Positions 14,362 through 19,965 of a DNA stretch of 24,666 nt are shown in pieces. The notes under the pieces are model-generated. The model saw nothing but the letters and a program-made list of their open reading frames with translations. It made no database searches and had not been told where the DNA came from. How positions within the stretch are numbered: the first letter of the stretch is position 1; every line of letters begins with the position of its first letter. This DNA comes from a virus. The stretch lies in the IMG/VR virus record IMGVR_UViG_3300034072_000754, positions 1 to 24,666 of that record, one strand, 5' to 3'. The translations under genes were made by a program, and so were the position numbers.

Positions 14362-15942
14362 ATGAACAAGAGCCTCAACGGCTTCCCGCTCGCGCCCAGC
14401 CTCTTCACTTCGGATGCTTCCGCCCCGACGCTTGACCCTACCCTGGTCGGAACGCGCGGTAGCGCCATTGCGGGCGTCAATATCCGCAAGAATGACGGAC
14501 TGGTCATCGCGGCCGATGGTCGTGTCTATCCGTTTGAGTTTGTTGATTGCGACGCTCGTCTTAGCACTTCAACGCCGAATGTTTCTTCCGGCCCGGCCTT
14601 CAATCACCATCGCCAGCAGCAGCTTCGGCACCCTGAAAACGGCGACGTCTATTACGTCAGCAACTACTATTTCGGCGGTGCGGGGGTCGGCGGACTGGTG
14701 CTCAACCGCTGCTCCTCGTGGGGTAACGCCAACGCGATTTATAGACCAGTCGATACCGCTGGGATCGCTCGCGCAAGCGACCGCATGTTCTGGCTATCGA
14801 ACGGAAACATCTGCGTTGTTTGGCAGTTGAATGGCGGCGATCTTAAGTTTGCGATCTATGACCGCGCCCTAAACCAAGTGGTCGCCCCTACGGCGATCGC
14901 TACACCCGCCTCGGATGGCTTCTTTGACGCCCATCCCCTGGCCGGCGGCGGCTTCGCCGCGTGCTGGCTGGGCGCGGCCGGCGCGCAAAAGCTGGCGATC
15001 TTCGACAACGCCGGCGGCGTCGTCACGCCCGCCGCCACGATCCAGAATTGGGCCGGCGCGGTGGATACCTCGCTGGGCGTGAAGATGGCTGAACTTTCCA
15101 ACGGAAACCTCGCCATCGCCTTCGCCTCACGCTTCGGCGGCTCCAAGGGCCTCTATGCTGGCGTGTGGTCTCCAGTCGGCGCGCAAGTGGTCGCGCCCGC
15201 GCTGCTGTACGCTCCCGCCGCCCAGCCCGTGGCCTTCCCCGAAATCGCGGTTCTTCCCGGCTTCTTCGCGGTCGCCCAGGCCGACACGGTCAACACCAAG
15301 GTCTTCGTCCTATCAAACGCGGGCGCGGTGCAAGGTGCGGCCTATTCTAACGCGGTCGGCACCGGCGCGGCCGAGCTGACGATTAAGCTCGTGGCGGGCG
15401 ACGGCGAGTTCTGGCTGGCCTGTCAGCCGGGCGCTGGGCAAATCATGTTCGTCGCCTTACCCACGAGCGGCGCGGGCTACGCCGATTACAAAGTCACCCA
15501 CTCGTACCTGAACGCGGTTCTTCCGATCGACGGCTTCTGGGAGAAGGGGTATTTCGTCTGCTCTCAGTGGCGATATGGCGCTGTCTTCGACACCGAGAAC
15601 CGTCGCCTCGCTGGCTATACCTCCTTCGACACCTCTACTGCCGCCGCTTCCCCCTCGGTTAAGCAGGGGGTCGGGTTTAGGGCTCACAGCGTTCATGACG
15701 AGCCGTCGCAAGCCCTCTTGCGGATGAGCTACTGGATGCAGTTTGGCATCGTCGGTGTTGCCTCCGCCGACGCCGCCAAGGGTGAACAGGCCCGGTTCAC
15801 GATGGGTCCGGGCCTGTTCACGATTAACCGCGTCCCGTCCTCGGAGAGCTACTTCACGCTTGACTTCAACTTCCTGACCTACGGAGGCGGGGTCAAAGGC
15901 ACTCTCACCCCCAATAGCCTCTTCATTCGGAGCGTCGCCTAA
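14362..15942 (+). CDS. large putative receptor-binding fibre with beta-propeller-like repeats
   Basis: A 526-residue protein in the fibre operon. Its middle contains recurring blades about 50 residues apart: LSNGNICVVW (145-154), LAGGGFAACW (193-202), LSNGNLAIAF (245-254) and LPGFFAVAQ (298-306). Each is followed by a beta strand ending in an aromatic or hydrophobic core (LKFAIYD, QKLAIFD, LYAGVWS, KVFVLSN). Weaker matches continue near 345-370 and 390-400. This pattern suits a beta-propeller receptor-binding domain, followed by a C-terminal cap. Bases from about 14500 to 14900 use more A/T-ending codons than the neighbours, suggesting recombined host-range sequence. Function is inferred from position and repeats; it has no obvious P2 homologue. 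Confidence 0.8.
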   Translation: MNKSLNGFPLAPSLFTSDASAPTLDPTLVGTRGSAIAGVNIRKNDGLVIAADGRVYPFEFVDCDARLSTSTPNVSSGPAFNHHRQQQLRHPENGDVYYVSNYYFGGAGVGGLVLNRCSSWGNANAIYRPVDTAGIARASDRMFWLSNGNICVVWQLNGGDLKFAIYDRALNQVVAPTAIATPASDGFFDAHPLAGGGFAACWLGAAGAQKLAIFDNAGGVVTPAATIQNWAGAVDTSLGVKMAELSNGNLAIAFASRFGGSKGLYAGVWSPVGAQVVAPALLYAPAAQPVAFPEIAVLPGFFAVAQADTVNTKVFVLSNAGAVQGAAYSNAVGTGAAELTIKLVAGDGEFWLACQPGAGQIMFVALPTSGAGYADYKVTHSYLNAVLPIDGFWEKGYFVCSQWRYGAVFDTENRRLAGYTSFDTSTAAASPSVKQGVGFRAHSVHDEPSQALLRMSYWMQFGIVGVASADAAKGEQARFTMGPGLFTINRVPSSESYFTLDFNFLTYGGGVKGTLTPNSLFIRSVA

Positions 15943-16340
15943 TGGTCTGGACCCTCACGCGCCCAGAGACGGGCGAGATCAACACCTTCGACGTCCGCCC
16001 GGTTTACACGGCTGCGGCGGGCGGCTGGGTCGTGAACGGCATGACCTATCCAGACCCCGACGGTGATCGCTACGTCCTGACCCCGCCGACGACGCTCGTG
16101 ATCGACGTCCCGACGTTCATCATGCGCTTCCATCCGACCGAGGAGCTGGCGGCGCGGGCGAGCCAAGACGATATCATCAAGCTGTTCCTCCGCCGCCTGG
16201 ACGATCCGCGCGTCAAGAACGTCAACCTCGCCCATCCGTCCGTTCAGGGGGCCGTGATGTACATGGCGCTCAATGCCGAGCCGCCGCCGATCACGCCCGA
16301 CCGCGTGGCGGAAATCCTCGCGCCGGAGCCGTTGGCGTGA
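15942..16340 (+). CDS. small protein after the fibre, possible fibre assembly factor
   Basis: A 132-residue protein whose ATG overlaps the fibre stop by one base (TAATG). The N-terminal half is beta-rich (WTLTRPETGEINTFDVRPVYTAAAGGWVVNGMTYPDPDGDRYVLTPPTTLVIDVPTFIMRF), the C-terminal half helical (TEELAARASQDDIIKLFLRRLDDPRVKNVNLAHPSVQGAVMYMAL). It occupies the place of the fibre chaperone gpG in P2, so a fibre assembly or accessory role is plausible, but I see no chaperone signature. Its last four bases overlap the GTG start of the next gene. Confidence 0.7.
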   Translation: MVWTLTRPETGEINTFDVRPVYTAAAGGWVVNGMTYPDPDGDRYVLTPPTTLVIDVPTFIMRFHPTEELAARASQDDIIKLFLRRLDDPRVKNVNLAHPSVQGAVMYMALNAEPPPITPDRVAEILAPEPLA

Positions 16341-16603
16341 GGCGAGCCGGCCGTGTCCTCTTGGGCTGGGTCTTTCGCGTGCTGATCGCCCTTGATCAGC
16401 TCGCCAACACCCTCATCGGCGGCGATCCCGACGAGACCATAAGCAGCCGCGCCGCCAAGGGCTCGGCGCGCGGTGTCGCCGGCTGGTGTCTGCTCTGCCG
16501 TCTGTTGCACCTGATCGACCGGGACCATTGCGCCAAGTCCCTGGAGCCCGACGAGGGCGACCGCGATTGGTGGCGGGTTTCGTCGGGCTCCGCCAAGCCC
16601 TGA
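16337..16603 (+). CDS. conserved small phage protein, function unknown
   Basis: An 88-residue protein starting with GTG in a GTGA overlap with the previous stop. Landmarks are ALDQLANTLIGGDPDETISSRAAKG, WCLLCRLLHLIDRDHC and DEGDRDWW. I have seen the DQ-N-L-GG-PDETISSRA pattern with a downstream L-DRDHC in small proteins of many phages and prophages, with no assigned function. It has one hydrophobic N-terminal stretch (VLLGWVFRVLIAL) that may touch the membrane. It is the last gene before repeat cluster B. Confidence 0.75.
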   Translation: MRRAGRVLLGWVFRVLIALDQLANTLIGGDPDETISSRAAKGSARGVAGWCLLCRLLHLIDRDHCAKSLEPDEGDRDWWRVSSGSAKP

Positions 16604-16610
16604 AGCCGGG

Positions 16611-16731
16611 CTGCAGTCTAGTCGCGGGCGTCTATGGCCGATTCCGGCATAGTCGCCCGCGACTGTGGCGGCCGACATAGACGCCGCCGACTGTGCTTGA
16701 TCGAGATCCGGCATAGACGCGACCGCCTATG
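16611..16731. repeat. palindromic repeat cluster B (complete 115-bp element plus CTGCAG)
   Basis: CTGCAG (16611-16616) is followed by four 20-bp units: 16617-16636, 16648-16667 (CATAGTCGCCCGCGACTGTG), 16676-16695 (CATAGACGCCGCCGACTGTG) and 16712-16731 (CATAGACGCGACCGCCTATG), with spacers of 11, 8 and 16 bases. Its reverse complement aligns end to end with cluster C at about three quarters identity without gaps. It lies between the fibre operon and the V operon. Confidence 0.85.
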
Positions 16732-16752
16732 GTCGACGGCGGCTTCGCCGGT

Positions 16753-16776
16753 GTTGTGCGCCGGGACGCCGACAAC
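16753..16776. promoter_or_regulatory. late-operon activator palindrome, copy 3 (before V)
   Basis: GTTGT (16753-16757), 14 bases, ACAAC (16772-16776), with CTCGCGGG eight bases later (16785-16792) as in copy 2. The 24 bases are identical to copy 2 read on the other strand, showing that the site works in either orientation. The V start is 47 bases downstream without a Shine-Dalgarno. Confidence 0.75.
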
Positions 16777-16823
16777 ACCGCCCGCTCGCGGGTCGCGCGC
16801 GATTGCGCCCAACCTGCCGGCCA

Positions 16824-17393
16824 ATGTCCAGCGAACCCGACATTCCCGGCGATCTTCGTGATCTCGCGCGCCTTGGCGTGGTCCTTGACCGCGATCTTGC
16901 CGCGCGCGTCTGCACCGTCGAGATCGGCGACCTGAAGCTTCCCCGCGTCCGCTGGGGAAGCCTTCGCATGGGCGCGTTCCGCCTCTGGGCTCCGCCCTCG
17001 ATCGGCGAACAGGTCCTGGTGATCTCCCCCGAGGGCGACAGCGCCCAGGCGGTGATTGTCGCCAGCCTTCCGAGCAACGCCCACCCGGCCCCGACCGCGC
17101 TGGACGCCCTGTGGTTCGACGCCGACGACGGCTCGCGCGTGGTCTATGACCCGCAAGCCCACACCCTGACCGCCGCCCTCTGCGAAGGCGGCAAGGTCAT
17201 CGTCACCGCCCCGGCCGGGGTCGAGATCACGGGCGACGTGACGGTGACGGGCGACCTCACCTTGAACGGCAAGGCCACGGTCACGGGCGATGTTCTTGCC
17301 GATGGCGACGTGAAGGCCGGGACGATCTCGCTGAAGACCCACAAGACCAAGGGCGTCCAGCCGGGCGCGGGCCTCTCGGGTGAGCCGCAATGA
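16824..17393 (+). CDS. V: baseplate spike protein, P2 gpV family
   Basis: The membrane-piercing spike at the centre of the baseplate. Its 189 residues are near P2 gpV (211). It has an N-terminal OB-like domain (VLDRDLAARVCTVEIGDLKLPRVRWGSLRMGAFRLWAPPSIGEQVLVISPEGD, about 20-75), then a triple beta-helix built of repeated hydrophobic-T-G-D steps (EITGDVTVTGDLTLNGKATVTGDVLADGDVKAG, about 134-166), and the tip SLKTHKTKGVQPG. The tip normally carries an H-x-H iron ligand; here only His173 remains (H-K-T). I chose ATG 16824. It heads the operon V-W-FI-FII-E-T-U-D, and its stop overlaps the W start (ATGA). Confidence 0.93.
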   Translation: MSSEPDIPGDLRDLARLGVVLDRDLAARVCTVEIGDLKLPRVRWGSLRMGAFRLWAPPSIGEQVLVISPEGDSAQAVIVASLPSNAHPAPTALDALWFDADDGSRVVYDPQAHTLTAALCEGGKVIVTAPAGVEITGDVTVTGDLTLNGKATVTGDVLADGDVKAGTISLKTHKTKGVQPGAGLSGEPQ

Positions 17394-17755
17394 TCGGCAT
17401 GAGCGCCACCACGGGCGCGGCGCTGGACGGTGACGCCCACCTTGAACAGTCGATCGCCGACATTCTGACCACCCCGATCGGATCGCGGGTGATGTTGCGC
17501 GAGTACGGGTCGGACCTCCCGGCCCTGATCGACCAACCCATGAACGCGGTGACGCGCCAGAAGGTCTATGCGGCCACGGCAACGGCGCTCGCCCGTTGGG
17601 AACCGCGTATCCGCCTCACGCGCGTCACGCTGGACGCGGGCGACGCCGCCGGAAGCTACAGCCTCACGCTCGATTATCGCCGCGCCGACGCCGCCGGGGC
17701 GGCCTTCAGCGAGCGCCGCCTGGTTCTCCCCCTCTTCTCCCGTTTGGCCGCCTAA
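17390..17755 (+). CDS. W: baseplate assembly protein, P2 gpW / T4 gp25-like
   Basis: A 121-residue baseplate wedge protein. The segment HLEQSIADILTTPIGSRVMLREYGSDLPALIDQPMNAVTRQKVYAATATALARWEPRIRLTRVTLD is the gp25-like signature, including the conserved L.TP.G.R.....YGS.L..L.D. It binds the sheath initiation ring. It follows V with a 4-base overlap; the sheath gene begins 15 bases later behind AAAGGAG at 17754-17760. In P2 W precedes J, whereas here it is directly in front of the sheath gene. Confidence 0.95.
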   Translation: MIGMSATTGAALDGDAHLEQSIADILTTPIGSRVMLREYGSDLPALIDQPMNAVTRQKVYAATATALARWEPRIRLTRVTLDAGDAAGSYSLTLDYRRADAAGAAFSERRLVLPLFSRLAA

Positions 17756-17770
17756 AGGAGCCCCCGCGCC

Positions 17771-18883
17771 ATGCCTACCGACCGCCACCACGGCGTCCGC
17801 AAGATCACCGCCACCGATGGCGCTCGCGCCTTGTCGGTGATCTCGACCGCCGTCATCGGCCTCGTGAGCGTCTCGACCGACGCCGACGCGGCCAAATTCC
17901 CGCTCAACACGCCGGTTCTGGTCACCGATCTGGCCAGCGCCCTTACCAAGGCCGGGGCGGGTCTTCTCAAGACCGTGCTGACCGCCATCGCCGCCCAGGC
18001 CAGCCCCGTCGTCATCATCGTTCGCGTCGCCGAAGGGGCGAACGCCGAAGCCACCGAAGACAACGTTGTGGCGGGTCTGGACAAGCTCTTGGCGGCGGAA
18101 AGCGCCCTGGGCTTCCAACCGCGTATCATCGGCGCGCCGGGCCTGGAGACCGCCGTGGTGAGCGCCAAGCTCGCGGAGGTCGCCCAGAAGCTCCACGGCT
18201 TCGGCTACGCCGGGACCTCTCTGGAGATCGACCCGAGCGATTTCGTCGCCGAAGTGACCACCCTTCGCGAGAGCTTCGACAGCCGCGAGTTGATGCTTCT
18301 CTATCCCGATTGGAAGTCGGGCGACGCGGTGTGGCCCGCCGCCGCCGTGGCGCTGGGTCTCCGCGCCCAGGTCGATCAAGCCCAGGGCTGGAACAAGACG
18401 ATCAGCAACGTCGCGGTCAATGGCGTCACGGGCGTCACCGTCCCCATGACCCGCGAGGAAGCCGACCTTCTCAACGACGCCGACGTGACGGCCTGTATCA
18501 ACCGCACCGGCTTCAAGTTCTGGGGCAACCGCACCACGGCGGACGATCCGAAGTTCGCCTTCGAGACCGCCACCCGAACCGATCAAGTGCTGGGCGACAC
18601 GATCGAGGAAGGCATGGCCTGGGCGGTCGATCGCCCCATCACCCGCGCCCTCATCCGCGACATTCTGGAGACGGTGAACAACCTGTTCCGGGGCCTCGCG
18701 CGCGGCGGCTACATCCTGGGCGCGGAAGCCCGGTTCATTGCCGATGACAACCCGGTCGCCGATCTTCAGGCGGGCAAGCTCCGCCTGGAATACGAGTGGA
18801 CCGATACGCCGCCGCTCGAAGACCTCGCTTTCGTCGCCCGCAAGACGAGCACCTATCTGGGCTCGCTCACGTCGGCGAGCTGA
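17771..18883 (+). CDS. FI: contractile tail sheath protein, P2 gpFI family
   Basis: Forms the contractile outer tube of the tail. Its 370 residues are near P2 gpFI (396). Family landmarks: the N-terminal HHGVRKITATDGARALSVISTAVIGLV, then FPLNTPVLVTD, the AAESALGFQPRIIGAPGLETAVV segment, SRELMLLYPDWKSGDAVWPAAAVALGLRAQVDQAQGWNKTISNVAVNGVTGVT, and GFKFWGNRTTADDPKFAFETATRTDQVLGDTIEEGMAWAVDRPITRALIRDILETVNNLFR. The Shine-Dalgarno AAAGGAG precedes ATG 17771, consistent with high expression. Tube gene FII follows after 44 bases. Confidence 0.97.
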   Translation: MPTDRHHGVRKITATDGARALSVISTAVIGLVSVSTDADAAKFPLNTPVLVTDLASALTKAGAGLLKTVLTAIAAQASPVVIIVRVAEGANAEATEDNVVAGLDKLLAAESALGFQPRIIGAPGLETAVVSAKLAEVAQKLHGFGYAGTSLEIDPSDFVAEVTTLRESFDSRELMLLYPDWKSGDAVWPAAAVALGLRAQVDQAQGWNKTISNVAVNGVTGVTVPMTREEADLLNDADVTACINRTGFKFWGNRTTADDPKFAFETATRTDQVLGDTIEEGMAWAVDRPITRALIRDILETVNNLFRGLARGGYILGAEARFIADDNPVADLQAGKLRLEYEWTDTPPLEDLAFVARKTSTYLGSLTSAS

Positions 18884-18927
18884 TCGCGCCCGTCACCCTT
18901 TTCGAAACCTCATGAGGAGATCGGGCC

Positions 18928-19443
18928 GTGTCCCAACTTCCTGCGACCCTGAAGAACATGACCCTTTTCGGCGACGGCGAGAGCTACGCCGGCAAGGTCC
19001 CCGAGTGCAACATTCCCAAGCTCGCCCGCAAGATGGAGGCGTATCGCGGCGGCGGCATGGGTGGCGAGGTCGATATCGACATTGGTCAGGAGAAGATCGA
19101 GTTCGAATGGACCGGCGCGGAGCTGCTGGAAAACGCGCTGAAGACCTACGGCACGCCCACGGTCGACGGCGTGCAACTGCGCTTCGTCGGCGCTTACCAG
19201 AACGACGGCACCGGCGCTTATGATGGCTGGGAAGTCGTGGTTCGCGGGCGTCATGCCGAGATCGACCCCGGCGCCCAAAAGGTGGGATCGATCACCGAAG
19301 CCAAGTTCAAGACGACGTGCAGCTACTACAAGCTCTCGAAGAACGACGTGGCCCTGATCGAAATCGATCTCCTGGGGATGGTCTTCAAGGTCAATGGCGT
19401 CGATCGCCTCGCCGAAGAACGCCGCATCCTGGGCCTCAACTAG
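18928..19443 (+). CDS. FII: tail tube protein, P2 gpFII family
   Basis: Inner tube of the tail. It has 171 residues as in P2 (172). Landmarks: LPATLKNMTLFGDGESYAGKVPECNIPKLARKMEAYRGGGMGGEVDIDIGQEKIEFEWTG, and near the end TCSYYKLSKNDVALIEIDLLGMVFKVNGVDRLAEERRILGL. It uses a GTG start at 18928 with AGGAGA (18915-18920) in front. An intrinsic terminator lies 12 bases after its stop, which would keep this abundant product apart from the low-level E/T genes. Confidence 0.97.
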   Translation: MSQLPATLKNMTLFGDGESYAGKVPECNIPKLARKMEAYRGGGMGGEVDIDIGQEKIEFEWTGAELLENALKTYGTPTVDGVQLRFVGAYQNDGTGAYDGWEVVVRGRHAEIDPGAQKVGSITEAKFKTTCSYYKLSKNDVALIEIDLLGMVFKVNGVDRLAEERRILGLN

Positions 19444-19455
19444 TTCCTCCCGACT

Positions 19456-19484
19456 GGCCGGGGCCTAGGTCCCGGCCGCTTTTT
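19456..19484 (+). terminator. intrinsic terminator between FII and E
   Basis: Stem GGCCGGG (19456-19462), 8-base loop, CCCGGCC (19471-19477), two bases, then TTTTT (19480-19484). This is the clearest Rho-independent terminator in the window. As E, T, U and D are downstream in the same direction with no other obvious promoter, it is probably partial and sets the ratio of tube to tape-measure genes. Confidence 0.75.
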
Positions 19485-19510
19485 CCGAACCCCTCTTGGA
19501 CGCTCCCCCC

Positions 19511-19810
19511 ATGGAAACCCAAACCGAAACCGGCGCGCTCGCCGCCATCCCCACCTTCGCCCAGGTCACACTGAAGAAGCCGATCACCCGTGGCGAAAAG
19601 ACGATCGATACGATCGGTCTACGCCGTCCTGACAGCGGCGAGCTTCGCGGCCTGTCTCTCGTCGCCGTGGCGCGTCTGGAGGTCGACAGCATCGCCACGC
19701 TCATCCCCCGCATCGCCGTGCCGCACGTCAGCCCGGAAGAGTTCACGCGCATGGACCCGAGCGACATGTTGGCGATCGGCGGGGTCATCGCGGGTTTTTT
19801 CGAAGCCTAG
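19511..19810 (+). CDS. E: tail assembly chaperone, P2 gpE family
   Basis: A 99-residue tail assembly protein (E/41/14 family) that coats the tape measure while the tube polymerises. Seen: FAQVTLKKPITRGEKTIDTIGLRRPDSGELRGLSLVAVARLEVDSIATLIPRIAVPHVSPEEFTRMDPSDMLAIGGVIAGFF. I chose ATG 19511. The frame ends at TAG 19808-19810 just after a run of six Ts, where a -1 frameshift gives the longer E-E' protein (19511-19962). Confidence 0.93.
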   Translation: METQTETGALAAIPTFAQVTLKKPITRGEKTIDTIGLRRPDSGELRGLSLVAVARLEVDSIATLIPRIAVPHVSPEEFTRMDPSDMLAIGGVIAGFFEA

Positions 19811-19962
19811 GCCAAGCGCTCCCCGACGACGTCGGGACCTTCATGGCCAACCTCGCGGAGGTCTGGGGCTGGACGCCAGACAAGACCGCCGCGCTCCCCC
19901 TGGCAGACCTCATTTACTGGCACGGCGAGATGATCGCCCGTCGCCCCAAGGACAAGGCTTGA
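19511..19962 (+). CDS. E': frameshifted tail assembly protein E-E'
   Basis: Slipping back one base at T-TTT-TTC (19795-19801) fuses E to a second frame that runs to TGA 19960-19962, giving about 150 residues. The extension begins RSLGQALPDDVGTF and contains MANLAEVWGWTPDKTAALPLADLIYWHGEMIARR, the recognisable P2 gpE' family core (about 39 residues). P2 makes its E-E' protein by the same -1 slip on a T-run, and such chaperone pairs are needed for tape-measure assembly. An internal ATG at 19843 could also start E' alone. The T gene starts four bases after the stop. Confidence 0.88.
19795..19801 (+). other. programmed -1 ribosomal frameshift site
   Basis: T TTT TTC in the E frame is a canonical X XXY YYZ heptamer; both tRNAs can re-pair in the -1 frame as TTT-TTT. 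The zero-frame stop is only seven bases further on (19808). It corresponds to the P2 E/E' slippery site. Confidence 0.85.
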
Positions 19963-19965
19963 TCC

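Noticed and set aside
17144-18586. 480-codon minus-strand open frame
   Set aside because: It runs antisense to V, W and the tail sheath gene and has shadow-like composition.
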